Shown here piece after piece: positions 1-8,800 of a DNA stretch of 64,000 nt. The number at the start of each line of letters is the position of its first letter. Position 1 is the stretch's first letter. A program made the translations under genes and the position numbers. Below the pieces are notes generated by a model. That model was not told the DNA's origin and made no database searches. It was given only the letters and a program-made list of their open reading frames with translations. Source of the stretch: Priestia abyssalis (GTDB lineage Bacteria; Bacillota; Bacilli; Bacillales; Bacillaceae_H); contig NZ_KV917369.1 of the NCBI RefSeq assembly GCF_002019595.1, forward strand, positions 4,604,624 to 4,668,623, in the 5' to 3' direction.

Positions 1-136
1 TTTCTACTCCATGCCCCCTCCCCAACTCTTGCATTCGATGCTCGAGATCCGCCAGCGTTTGCATTCCATATATCCCTGGTTCCCGAACCCCTAATCGATT
101 TAAATTTGGACCGTTGACGACTAATATCTTTTTCAT
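1..136 (-). CDS. aroQ: 3-dehydroquinate dehydratase type II, N-terminal part
   Basis: The gene starts at 136 and runs off the left edge, so only about 45 N-terminal residues are present. They begin MKKILVVNGPNLNRLGVREP, the typical start of type II dehydroquinases: the NGPNLN strand, then an active-site loop with the catalytic Tyr in IYG. The enzyme converts 3-dehydroquinate to 3-dehydroshikimate in the cytosolic shikimate pathway. An AGGGGA ribosome site lies upstream. It follows yqhR on the same strand, as in B. subtilis. The family call is firm; the rest of the gene cannot be judged. Confidence 0.93.
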   Translation of the reverse strand, partial: MKKILVVNGPNLNRLGVREPGIYGMQTLADLEHRMQELGRGHGVE

Positions 137-275
137 AAGACTTCCCCTTTCTCCCATTTCAGTGAACGTTATGAACTTAAACAAATTTATTGAATATCAA
201 CCAGCTTTAGAAACGATACTCAATTTTCTTATCCGCCGATCTTTCAATGCGGTTTCATATACTTACCATATTAAC

Positions 276-322
276 AAAAAAAAAGGCCAACTCAAAGAGT
301 GACCCTTTACTCTTCATTAGCC
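276..322 (-). terminator. terminator at the end of yqhR
   Basis: On the minus strand a long imperfect stem begins inside the last codons of yqhR (GGCTAAT paired with GTTGGCC-side bases, then AAGAGT with ACTCTT) and ends in a run of nine T. It separates yqhR from aroQ. Confidence 0.6.
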
Positions 323-816
323 CCTTCTGTTTGAGAGGCCGTCTCCAGTTCAGCCGCTTCAAAAGAAATAGAATAACCAACAAAGACACCGTACAAGATG
401 TATAAGCATAATGTAGTAATAACCGTATTCATTTCAAGCTCTTTCACGGTTTTCAAGTTAGGAAATACAGGATTTAGCAAATAAAACACGATGGCCCATA
501 GAGCTACCCCATATATCATTCCAACAAATATACTTTTAAACCGTTTTAAAGCAGCAAAATAAATAAGTGCAACAACAATCGATATAACGCCAATTAACAA
601 AATACTAATAAAATTTCCGAGCGTTTTATCTTTCCACGCACCGAGCGTCCACGGCTGTAAAATCAAATTCGGGCTAATTTCTGTCAAGTTAACAATCGAT
701 GCCAAATAAGCAATAAAACTCCACAATATTCCTCCTGCCAATCCGATGACAACCACTTTGGCAAGGAATGACGCAGACTGATTCTCGTTTTTTCTACTTT
801 TCTTTGATTGTGCCAT
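307..816 (-). CDS. yqhR: conserved membrane protein YqhR
   Basis: This 169-residue integral membrane protein has a short basic N-terminus (SKKSRKNENQ), about four hydrophobic segments at residues 20-45, 70-92, 97-118 and 135-155, and an acidic Glu-rich tail. It matches YqhR, a family of unknown function. I chose the ATG at 816 because a GAGGTG ribosome site sits 7 nt before it; the upstream GTG lies inside that site. It is placed between aroQ and yqhQ, the last being divergent, as in B. subtilis. No catalytic motif is visible, so only the family is assigned. Confidence 0.85.
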   Translation of the reverse strand: MAQSKKSRKNENQSASFLAKVVVIGLAGGILWSFIAYLASIVNLTEISPNLILQPWTLGAWKDKTLGNFISILLIGVISIVVALIYFAALKRFKSIFVGMIYGVALWAIVFYLLNPVFPNLKTVKELEMNTVITTLCLYILYGVFVGYSISFEAAELETASQTEGANEE

Positions 817-1021
817 AACCACTCACCTCTAGCCATAGTATGAACTATAACCTTGATTTCTATTTGTGCTTTTCCTTCAAAGTAATTTTTTTATATATAA
901 TGGATTTATATGGAATTTTTCTGGCTACAATATATAACATGCATCGACCTAGAGGTTTATTTCGATTTGCTGTAGAATATACAATAATAAGTTAATTCGT
1001 TTAGTTAGGTTGGTGTCACAC

Positions 1022-1966
1022 ATGTCTAAAATTTCAAAACCGGTATACGGTGGTCAAGCTGTGATGGAAGGTGTAATGTTCGGCGGAAAGCACACATGCG
1101 TTACGGCGATTCGGCGAAAAGATCAATCCATCGATTTTTTCCATTCTCCTCGCAAGCCCAATAAGGTGTTGACCGTTCTTAAAAAATTTCCTTTTTTAAG
1201 AGGAATTGCAGCCATTATTGAAGCGAGCGCTAACGGGTCCAGACATTTAAATTTTTCATCCGAAAGGTTTGATTTAGACCCGAATGAAGACTATCGTTTA
1301 CAAGAAAAAAAAGAATCGAAGCTGACGCTGATCCTCGGTATTGCCACAATCGGAGTCATTTCATTTTTATTCGGCAAAGTGCTGTTTACCCTTCTTCCCG
1401 TTTTTCTGGCAGCATTGACAAGGCCCGTTTTTTCATCGGACTTATCGCAAATTCTTGTAGAAGGGTTATTTAAACTTTTGTTGTTACTTGGTTATATTTT
1501 TGCTATTTCACAAACACCGTTAATCAAAAGGGTGTTTCAATATCACGGTGCAGAACATAAAGTGATTAATGCCTATGAAGCGGATAAAGAACTGACAATT
1601 GAAAACGTTCAATCAATGTCAAGGCTTCATTACCGCTGCGGCAGCAGTTTCATTTTATTCACAGTGGTCGTTGGAATGTTTGTCTATTTGTTGGTACCGA
1701 CAGATCCTCTATGGGTTCGCGTCGTCAACCGCCTTGCTTTAATTCCAGTTGTACTCGGTATCTCATTTGAAGTATTGCAGTTTACCAATAAATTGCGTGA
1801 TGTACCAGTACTTCGGTATTTAGGCTATCCAGGTCTTTGGCTTCAGCTTCTCACAACAAAGGAGCCGACCAATGAACAAGTAGAAGTAGCCATTGCTTCA
1901 TTTAACGAACTCTTACATGCAGAAGAAAAATATAAAGCTTCTGCTGACGAAGATAAAGTAGTTTAA
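1022..1966 (+). CDS. yqhQ: DUF1385 membrane protein YqhQ
   Basis: The 314-residue protein has the DUF1385 hallmarks: GGQAVMEGVMFGG near the N-terminus, and later YHGAEHKVINAYE and RCGSSFI around residues 175-210. At least three hydrophobic segments lie in between and after. The conserved His, Glu and Cys suggest a metal or redox site, but the biochemical role is unknown. ATG 1022 is preferred over an upstream TTG because it gives the usual MSKxxKPVYGG start; the ribosome site (AGGTTGGTG) is modest. It is divergent from yqhR and followed 114 nt later by yqhP. Confidence 0.88.
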   Translation: MSKISKPVYGGQAVMEGVMFGGKHTCVTAIRRKDQSIDFFHSPRKPNKVLTVLKKFPFLRGIAAIIEASANGSRHLNFSSERFDLDPNEDYRLQEKKESKLTLILGIATIGVISFLFGKVLFTLLPVFLAALTRPVFSSDLSQILVEGLFKLLLLLGYIFAISQTPLIKRVFQYHGAEHKVINAYEADKELTIENVQSMSRLHYRCGSSFILFTVVVGMFVYLLVPTDPLWVRVVNRLALIPVVLGISFEVLQFTNKLRDVPVLRYLGYPGLWLQLLTTKEPTNEQVEVAIASFNELLHAEEKYKASADEDKVV

Positions 1967-2080
1967 TACATCGGTCTGTTCAGCCGTTTTCCTTCATGTT
2001 ATTTACTTTCCATTTCTTATGAAGCCGGCACATGATCAAACGATGTAGCGTTGTTTGTCTGAACATATCAGGAGGTGAAC

Positions 2081-2512
2081 ATGATGAGACGTCCCTTAAT
2101 CAAAACTTTATTATACGGTGTTATTACATTAGGAGTGGTTGGCTTTCTTTATGAACTCATCAATAAACCAACGAGCCTATTGCGTACGATCGGCTTTACG
2201 GTGCTGTTCCTTGTGATCTTCTATGTCTTTTTTAACTATATCCTTCGCCCTGGCCAAAGCGGCCAGCAGAGCAAAGAATATATTCGTGCCGTTAAACAAT
2301 CGAAGTCTCGATTAAGGGAACGAACGCAAAAGCAAGCCGATGTTCGCAGTTTGAAAAAGAGCAAACGCCCTAATAAACTTCAAACGATGAAAAAACGCAA
2401 AGAAACCCAATTAACCGTTATTGAAGGAAAAAAAGGAAAGAAAAAAATCGGGCCTTTTTCTAGGAAACGCGGAACGAGCCAAGTTCCAGCTAAGAGCGCT
2501 CACGTCCTGTGA
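2081..2512 (+). CDS. yqhP: SA1362-family protein YqhP
   Basis: This small protein of 143 residues has two N-terminal membrane segments (about residues 10-28 and 35-55) and a long, very basic, Lys/Arg-rich cytoplasmic tail. That is the pattern of the YqhP / SA1362 family, whose function is not known. AGGAGGTG lies just before two adjacent ATG codons (2081 and 2084), so either could be used. The last dozen residues are unlike the rest and run into the repeat region that follows, so the C-terminus may have been altered by repeat sequence (inference). Confidence 0.8.
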   Translation: MMRRPLIKTLLYGVITLGVVGFLYELINKPTSLLRTIGFTVLFLVIFYVFFNYILRPGQSGQQSKEYIRAVKQSKSRLRERTQKQADVRSLKKSKRPNKLQTMKKRKETQLTVIEGKKGKKKIGPFSRKRGTSQVPAKSAHVL

Positions 2513-2519
2513 GCAACGC

Positions 2520-2780
2520 TGTAACCTTCGCCATCCATGGCTCTCTCCCATAGGAAATTGGAGCTTCTGACAAGGAACCGCTTTTTGGTTCCGCAGGAAG
2601 AAGCGAAATTGCCATAGGGGCTGGCTCGTGGAGCTGGACAATAAGAAAAGCGAAGGAGACTGTTCAATCTTGAGAGATGTTGGAACTTTTGACCGGGAAA
2701 CCGCTTTTTGGTTTCATGGCCAAAAGTGAAATAGCTGAAAGATTAGGAGCCGCAGCTGGACAATGAAGAAAAGTGGAACG
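2520..2780. repeat. two tandem copies of a nested-hairpin repeat
   Basis: Two imperfect units of about 125 nt (about 2520-2642 and 2643-2780) follow each other. Each holds an inner hairpin with loop GCTTTTT, nested in an outer hairpin, then AGCTGGACAAT and GAAAAG. Inner stems differ but stay paired: GGAACC with GGTTCC in unit 1, GAAACC with GGTTTC in unit 2. Outer stems also differ (CTTCTG side against ACTTTTG with CAAAAGT). A third copy is at 11795-11915. With the terminator, this accounts for the 327-nt gap between yqhP and yqhO. Confidence 0.7.
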
Positions 2781-2789
2781 AACCATCTC

Positions 2790-2841
2790 AAAAAAAGCTG
2801 ACGAAAACAGATGAAATAACTCTGTTTTCGTCAGCTTTTTT
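2790..2841. terminator. bidirectional terminator between yqhP and yqhO
   Basis: A 16-bp stem (AGCTGACGAAAACAGA and its complement) with an 8-nt loop is flanked by A7 on the left and T6 on the right. It can stop transcription from both converging genes. Confidence 0.9.
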
Positions 2842-3724
2842 AATAGCACCATTTCTTGAAAAATTTGTACGTTTCCTCTTTCCCTAATCGGATTAGTTCC
2901 AATTTCGTTTCATCGGACAACTGGAATTCTGTTAATACCACTTGCTTGACCGGCAGGAAAATGATGTTTTTCTCATGGCGCTTGGAAATATGTCTTGCAT
3001 CATGCGCATCTTTCATCGTTTCGAATAAAGCCCCGAATAAATCAATGGCGTTTTTAATTTCATTTTTCTCTTGTTCTTCTTCCTTTGGACTCAATTTGAC
3101 TCCCAGTACAGGCCGTACCTTAGGCCTCGTTTCATGATCAAATAACCAAATCGGAAAGTTGCTCAATACACCGCCATCTACAACTACAATGGTTTCACCC
3201 AGACTTTTTAATTTAACCGGCTCGAAGAAATAAGGAAGACTGCAGCTCATGCGCACCGCTTTCGCTACAGAAAACCGCTCTGGAGAAATTCCGTAATTAG
3301 GTAAATCATCAGGCAGCACGAGAATTTTGCCGTTCGTTAGATCAGATGCGACAATTCGTAAAGAATGAGGCGGCAAATCGGCAAATGTATAGATTCCCCT
3401 GTCTTTCAGTTTCACTTCCACCCACTTTTCCAGCTTTTCTCCCTTATAAAGGCCTAGACGCCAATACAAACAGAGCCATTTTGTTAAGCCAGCAGGAAGA
3501 ATAGTGCGCCTTTCATCCAATAAATGTTCAAGCTCCAGCTCATTCATCATCTCAAATATGTCACGGCTCGTATACCCTGCCATAATAAAAGCCGAAATAA
3601 TAGCGCCCGCACTCGTCCCGGCTAGGCGGCGAAATACAAAGCCTTTTTCTTCGATTGCCTGCAAAGCTCCAATAAGCGCAAACCCTTTAATCCCTCCACC
3701 AGAAAACACACCGTCTATGTACAC
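2840..3724 (-). CDS. yqhO: patatin-like phospholipase YqhO
   Basis: The 294-residue protein is a patatin-family lipid acyl hydrolase. It has the oxyanion-hole motif GGGIKG near the N-terminus, the nucleophile elbow GTSAG, and the catalytic Asp in VVDGG, together making the Ser-Asp dyad. No signal peptide is seen, so it is probably cytosolic or membrane-peripheral; its natural lipid is unknown. I place the start at GTG 3724 (VYIDGVFSGGG), 7 nt after a clear GGAGG, rather than at the in-frame GTG 3748 that lies before this site. Confidence 0.88.
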   Translation of the reverse strand: MYIDGVFSGGGIKGFALIGALQAIEEKGFVFRRLAGTSAGAIISAFIMAGYTSRDIFEMMNELELEHLLDERRTILPAGLTKWLCLYWRLGLYKGEKLEKWVEVKLKDRGIYTFADLPPHSLRIVASDLTNGKILVLPDDLPNYGISPERFSVAKAVRMSCSLPYFFEPVKLKSLGETIVVVDGGVLSNFPIWLFDHETRPKVRPVLGVKLSPKEEEQEKNEIKNAIDLFGALFETMKDAHDARHISKRHEKNIIFLPVKQVVLTEFQLSDETKLELIRLGKEETYKFFKKWCY

Positions 3725-3842
3725 ATGTGTTCCTCCTTCGGTAACCACTCCTTTTACATTAGTAATCGAAGAACACGTGGATTATGCAATAAAAATTATG
3801 TATAATGGCCCACTAAAACAACAGAGGGGATACCCCATTAAT

Positions 3843-3881
3843 AAAAAAACAAAAAAGACCAACTCCTATCAAGTTAGTCTT
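3843..3881 (-). terminator. terminator of mntR
   Basis: On the minus strand AAGAC-T-AACT pairs with AGTT-G-GTCTT around a 7-nt loop, followed by a T-rich tract (TTTTGTTTTTTT). Confidence 0.7.
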
Positions 3882-3927
3882 CAAAAACGTGAAACTTCTT
3901 TATAATATGATGAGTGAAACCCATTTC

Positions 3928-4368
3928 TTACGACGAAGAAGATGTCTGTTCCTCTTCATTTCGTTTTTGCACAGCCCGAAGAGCCTCGAGGCTATTTGGA
4001 TTTTCTTCAAAATATTGAACTAAATCACCGATGCGGTCAATGGAGTTCCAGCTCAAATGATGCTCGATCCCCTCTACATCCCCGTAAATATTGCTTTCAT
4101 CAACACCAATGATCCGTAAAAACTGTTCTAGCAGCTCATGACGATATACTAGACGTTTGCCAATTTTCTTCCCTTTTGATGTTAAGACTAAGCCGCGATA
4201 CTTTTCATAAATTAAATATTCATCTTTATCAAGCTTTTGCACCATTTTCGTTACTGAGGAGGGATGAACCGCCAACGCTTCTGCGATATCAGATACACGT
4301 GCATACCCTTTATCTTCAATCAGCATATAAATTTGTTCAATATAATCTTCCATACTTGGCGTAGGCAT
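3928..4368 (-). CDS. mntR: manganese-responsive repressor MntR
   Basis: MntR is a DtxR-family metalloregulator that represses Mn(II) uptake genes when Mn(II) is bound. The protein has 146 residues, against 142 in B. subtilis. An N-terminal winged helix (residues 1-65) is followed by a dimerisation domain. The manganese ligands known from B. subtilis MntR are all at the expected positions: Asp8, Glu11, His77, Glu99, Glu102 and His103. The Ser-rich tail EEEQTSSSS is variable. GGAGGAG precedes the ATG. It is a single-gene unit with its own promoter and terminator. Confidence 0.96.
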   Translation of the reverse strand: MPTPSMEDYIEQIYMLIEDKGYARVSDIAEALAVHPSSVTKMVQKLDKDEYLIYEKYRGLVLTSKGKKIGKRLVYRHELLEQFLRIIGVDESNIYGDVEGIEHHLSWNSIDRIGDLVQYFEENPNSLEALRAVQKRNEEEQTSSSS

Positions 4369-4466
4369 GGCATCTCCTCCAATAATTCTCTATATTTCTA
4401 CTTTTTCATTCATTTATTAAATCAATTTCCAATGATTTGTATTTTTCACAAAAGACAATCAATGAA

Positions 4467-4495
4467 ATTTTACTATAGAACCTTAAAAATAACAA
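4467..4495 (-). promoter_or_regulatory. sigma-A type promoter of mntR
   Basis: TTGTTA and TAAAAT are separated by 17 nt on the minus strand, about 100 nt before the mntR start. Confidence 0.55.
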
Positions 4496-4510
4496 GTTTG
4501 ACGCTTCTTT

Positions 4511-5536
4511 CTACGTAAAATATTGAATCTCGGCTTCAGGAAAGAACTGATGAATATACTGCCTCATGGTCGTTTCAAGATCTTGAGCTTCCTCTGTCGG
4601 ATAGACATATTTCCCGATTCCGTATCGGCCCCATTTGTATTTCCGCTTTTCTTCATCCATTTCTAATTTTGTTTTAGGATAATGCTTTTCAATCACCTTT
4701 TTAGCAGGTTTTGTGAAGCGGTGCTGAATAAGCTCAAACGTCAAGTCCTGTAAGTTTACACCTTGCAATGCGTTTGATAATCGCTCAAACAATTCGAAAT
4801 AGCCTTCCTGCCAATCATCATGCATGTAAATCGGAGCGACAATAAATCCTAATGGATAGCCGGCATTAGCCACTTTTCTGGCTGCTTCCAGCCGTTCGTC
4901 AAACGAAGATGTTCCCGGTTCAAAGTTTTTAATGACATAGCGCGAATTTACACTGAAGCGAAAACGCGTTTTTCCGTTATGATTGGCATCCAGCAAATGA
5001 TCGACAAAATGATATTTCGTGACAAAACGAAGGCGTCCATGCTCTGTTTGCCCAATAAACTCGATGGCTTTTTTCAAAGAATGGGTTAAATGATCAAGGC
5101 CCACGATATCGGATGTACAGGCCGCTTCAAATCGTGTGATTTCCGGCGCCCGCTCATCCATGTACTTTTGTGCTTGGTCAAAAATTTCTTCTAAGTTAAC
5201 GTATGTGCGGATGTATGGTTTGCTTCCGAGTGTCGTTTGTAAATAGCAATAATGGCAGTGCCCCATACACCCTGTTGCAAGTGGAATCGCATATTCAGCA
5301 GACGGCTTGGACGTATCAAATTTCAGCGTCTTTCTCACACCTACTACTAATGTTGATTTAGCGACACGATACTTTTGAAGATCCGTTTCACCTGGCAGTC
5401 CTCTTACCTGATTATGTGAAGTGGTTTCTCGTATTTCAATATTCATTTTTTCAAATTTCTCTTTCAGCTCACGTCCAAGTGGATATTCAAGTGCACGCGG
5501 TTCAATATATACAAGCTGCGGGACAAAAGGTTTCAT
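4511..5536 (-). CDS. splB: spore photoproduct lyase
   Basis: SplB is a radical SAM enzyme that repairs the spore photoproduct (5-thyminyl-5,6-dihydrothymine) in DNA during germination. The 341 residues match the B. subtilis length (342). The radical SAM cluster motif CMGHCHYC is near residue 90, and the H-donor cysteine lies in EAACTSDIVGLDHL, near the known Cys141. The ATG at 5536 is preferred over GTG 5548, which overlaps the AGAGGTG ribosome site. No splA-like gene lies upstream, unlike the B. subtilis splAB operon. Confidence 0.96.
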   Translation of the reverse strand: MKPFVPQLVYIEPRALEYPLGRELKEKFEKMNIEIRETTSHNQVRGLPGETDLQKYRVAKSTLVVGVRKTLKFDTSKPSAEYAIPLATGCMGHCHYCYLQTTLGSKPYIRTYVNLEEIFDQAQKYMDERAPEITRFEAACTSDIVGLDHLTHSLKKAIEFIGQTEHGRLRFVTKYHFVDHLLDANHNGKTRFRFSVNSRYVIKNFEPGTSSFDERLEAARKVANAGYPLGFIVAPIYMHDDWQEGYFELFERLSNALQGVNLQDLTFELIQHRFTKPAKKVIEKHYPKTKLEMDEEKRKYKWGRYGIGKYVYPTEEAQDLETTMRQYIHQFFPEAEIQYFT

Positions 5537-5578
5537 CCGTTCGCTCACCTCTTTTCAATCGAAATCCATGTTCTTATG

Positions 5579-5609
5579 TAGTATGAGCGAAAAGTTAGAC
5601 AATGCATCC
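5579..5609 (-). promoter_or_regulatory. candidate sigma-G promoter of splB
   Basis: CATACTA fits the sigma-G -10 consensus (CATNHTA). A GGATG lies 19 nt upstream, a poor -35 with slightly long spacing. Forespore control of splB is known in B. subtilis, which supports the guess. Confidence 0.35.
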
Positions 5610-5636
5610 CCTGCAAATTTTGTATATATAAATCCA

Positions 5637-5685
5637 CATAAATCATTTAGCATGGGCAAAGAGCGCCCATGCTAAATGATTTATG
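5637..5685. repeat. 21-bp perfect palindrome
   Basis: A perfect 21-bp inverted repeat (left arm CATAAATCATTTAGCATGGG then C) has a 7-nt loop. It lies upstream of splB and far downstream of nrdJ, with no U-tract directly after it. The arm end ATAAATCATTT recurs in the palindrome at 23752. The 342-nt gap 5537-5878 holds this, a second hairpin and the nrdJ terminator. Confidence 0.8.
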
Positions 5686-5688
5686 CAT

Positions 5689-5730
5689 AAGCGGCTGCCA
5701 AGCGACATTAAGGGCTCTTGTCAGCCGCTT
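5689..5730. repeat. inverted repeat of unknown role
   Basis: AAGCGGCTG and CAGCCGCTT enclose 24 nt. It directly abuts the palindrome at 5637-5685. Confidence 0.6.
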
Positions 5731-5837
5731 ATAGGAGAACCCTTGTGAGCTTACTCGGGATGGAAGAACAGAAAGGCCTACATAGAAGAAAGTCCGATAG
5801 AAAAGCTTAAAAAATTAATTTGGATTTATATAATATG

Positions 5838-5870
5838 AAAAGCTGTCGGTAATACCCCGACAGCTTTTTT
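5838..5870. terminator. terminator of nrdJ
   Basis: AAAAGCTGTCGG pairs with CCGACAGCTTTT around a 7-nt loop. The plus-strand side has T6; the minus-strand side has T4. Confidence 0.75.
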
Positions 5871-5878
5871 ATGACTCC

Positions 5879-8800
5879 TTATAGACCGCACTTTAACTGT
5901 GCACCGCAGTTCGTGCACGTATTGCAGCCGCCGATTTCTTTTACTTTTCCTTGACGGCAAACAGGGCACGTATTTCCTACTTCCGAACCGATTGTCACAT
6001 CAGTCGAACGCAAGTCGCTGATGGTTTCCACTAAAACGACATGCGGCTTTTCATGTTTTGTTTCGGTTGCTTCCACTTCATCGTCAAACGTGTTTTCTTC
6101 CGCTTTTAACGTTAATACTTGGGCATCACGGCTTCCGTCCACATAAACCGTTCCTCCTTTTGCACCGCCTTTGTAAAGACGCTCATACACTTTTTCCACT
6201 TGCTCGACCGTGTATCCTCTTGGTGCATTCACCGTTTTACTGATGGAGCTGTCGATCCAGCGCTGGATGACACATTGTACATCCGCATGTGCTTCAGGCG
6301 CCAAATCCATCGCCGAGATGAACCAGTTTGGCAAGTTATTCGGATCTGCCTCTGGATGCTGATCTAAATATTCTTGAACGATATCCGCTTTTACTTCAAT
6401 GAACTTACCTAAACGTCCGCTTCGGAAATAAGAGAACGAGAAGTAAGGTTCAAGTCCTGTTGATACACCAACCATTGTTCCTGTACTGCCCGTAGGAGCA
6501 ACAGTCAGTAAATGCGAGTTGCGAATACCATACTCTTTAATGTCTTCACGAACATCTTCAGGCATTTTCTTCATGTAGCCTGTATTCGTGAATGCTTCGC
6601 GCAAGCGAGCCGTTTCTTCTTCTGTTTCACCAACTAAGAACGGGAAGCTTCCCTTTTCTTTTGCCAGTTCAACAGAAGCGCGGTAAGCAGTTGTTGCGAT
6701 TGTTTCGAACACTTCGTCAATCAGCTTGTTGCCTTCCTCTGAACCGTACTCTGTTTCACAGTAGATAAGAAGATCGTGCAAGCCCATGACACCAAGGCCG
6801 ACACGGCGTTCACCCAGCGCTTGTTTTTTATTTTCTTCCAAGAAGTAAGGAGTTGCATCAATAACATTGTCTTGCATGCGTACGCCTACTTCTACTGTTT
6901 GCTTTAACTTTTCAAAGTTAACCGTTTTGTTTTCCTTATCGGCCATTTCCGCTAAGTTTACCGCTGCAAGGTTACATACGGAGAATGGTGCGAGAGGCTG
7001 TTCCAGTTTTGTTATCGTAAAGGCTTTTTATCCTCTACTTCTATCCCTTCTTGTTCGGCATAGTTCAGCATATCTTTTCACCATTAGGTGTTGCGGCCTC
7101 GTGGGAGAATTATATTCTGCTAAGACAGGTTCATCTCCTATGCGTTGCCCCTGACTAAAGCTTTACCTTTAGCCTTCGGTTCGGATTCCCATCACAGGGT
7201 TCCCGCTTCATTCCGCAATTTTTAACGTGAGGCAAACTAAGCTACTCTACCACACGGATTTGTCGCAACGACTTGCTGACCGTACGCTTTTGCGTTCGTC
7301 ATCTCGTTTGCGTTATCAATGAAGAAAATCCCAGGCTCTGCTGAATATGTGGCACAAATGTTGATCAGGTTCCAAAGCTCTTTCGCTTTCATTGTGCGGT
7401 ACGTACGAATGCGATAGCCAAGTTTTTCCCATTCGCGTACGTCGCCGACTTCATGCCATTTTTCGTTGTATGCCTTCATTTCTTCTTCGTTGTATGTTTC
7501 GACAGCCGGGAAGCGAAGCTCATAATCTGCATCGTTTTCAACAGCTTCCATGAAATCCTTCGTCAAGCAAACGGAAATGTTCGCACCCGTTAAAAACTCA
7601 GGGTTATGCACGCTGTATGTGCCGCCTGTTCTTAATTTTTCTTCCGCATCTTTGAAAATTTTATCGTTAAATCCACCTTGGCCAGGAATGTTCTTATAAT
7701 TTACGATTCCTTGGTACATCGCTTTTTCCTGCTCTGTCAGCGGTGTAAATTTCAGCTTATCCTGTGCTGCTTTTTTAATTCGCTCGTCATTTGTATTTTC
7801 AAGCAAGAATCGTAAAATTCTTGGGTTTTGCATTTTAGAAATGATGAATTCAATGATGTCTGGATGCCACATGAAATACCGTCCTTTTCAGGATACTTTA
7901 ACTCTGCTTTCAAGCAGACGGATTAGACTATATCATCACCCTCAGCTTTACCTGTTAGAGGCCGGGCGCTTCGAGAAAGAATATCTTTCCCTACTCTACT
8001 CCCTGTGCTTTACACACGGTTTCGATAGTCTTTGAACCTTCACCTGTACGGTGCTTGGCTGCAGATTGTCCAATGCAATTGATTTTTAAAGCATTCACGC
8101 TCACCGTTTCCAGTCACGTTGTAGCTCAATTGCCTCTAAGGATTTCCCTGCAATTCACCCGATTTTCTAGTCACTCATTGTCTGAATGACGCGGACTAGC
8201 ATCTCAATAAATTGTTCCTCTTTACCGTAAGTTTTTTCATGGCATTTTCTACATAAGGTAATTCCATTAGAAATATCAAATTGTTTTTCCGGGTACAATT
8301 TTTTCGGGAAGATATGATGTGCCGCGATATCTCTACTTTGCGAATAACAACCAGGCATTTTACATCTATAGCCATCTCTCTTATAAACCTTTAGGCGCCA
8401 ATGTTTATATTCGGCGGAATCAGTAATATCTTCTGTTTCAACTCGATTCTCTTCTAAGTATTTTCTGAAACAGTACTGATTACAGTAATTAGTCTCCGAT
8501 CTTTTATAAGCAGAGAATACCCGCTCAATCTTCTCTCCACAATATTGGCACTTAGTTAAAATACGCTTCTTTATACGAGTAGACTTGATTTTTTCTATAG
8601 ATTCCGGTGTATGCTTCGTTCCCCTTCTAGGGGCCCCTTTATCTATTTCCTTATGGCCTCGAAGACTCCACCCAAAATATAGAATGCGGTCTAGAATGGT
8701 TGTATAGCTAACACCTAACTCACTAGCAATTACAGTATAGCCCTTCTTCTTCACTATATACTGTTCGTATAACCATTCTTTATTATCGTAAAGTTGATTT

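Noticed and set aside
2411..2852. Two minus-strand ORFs over the repeat region
   Set aside because: They lie in the hairpin repeats and the terminator, overlap yqhP or yqhO, and have no family resemblance.
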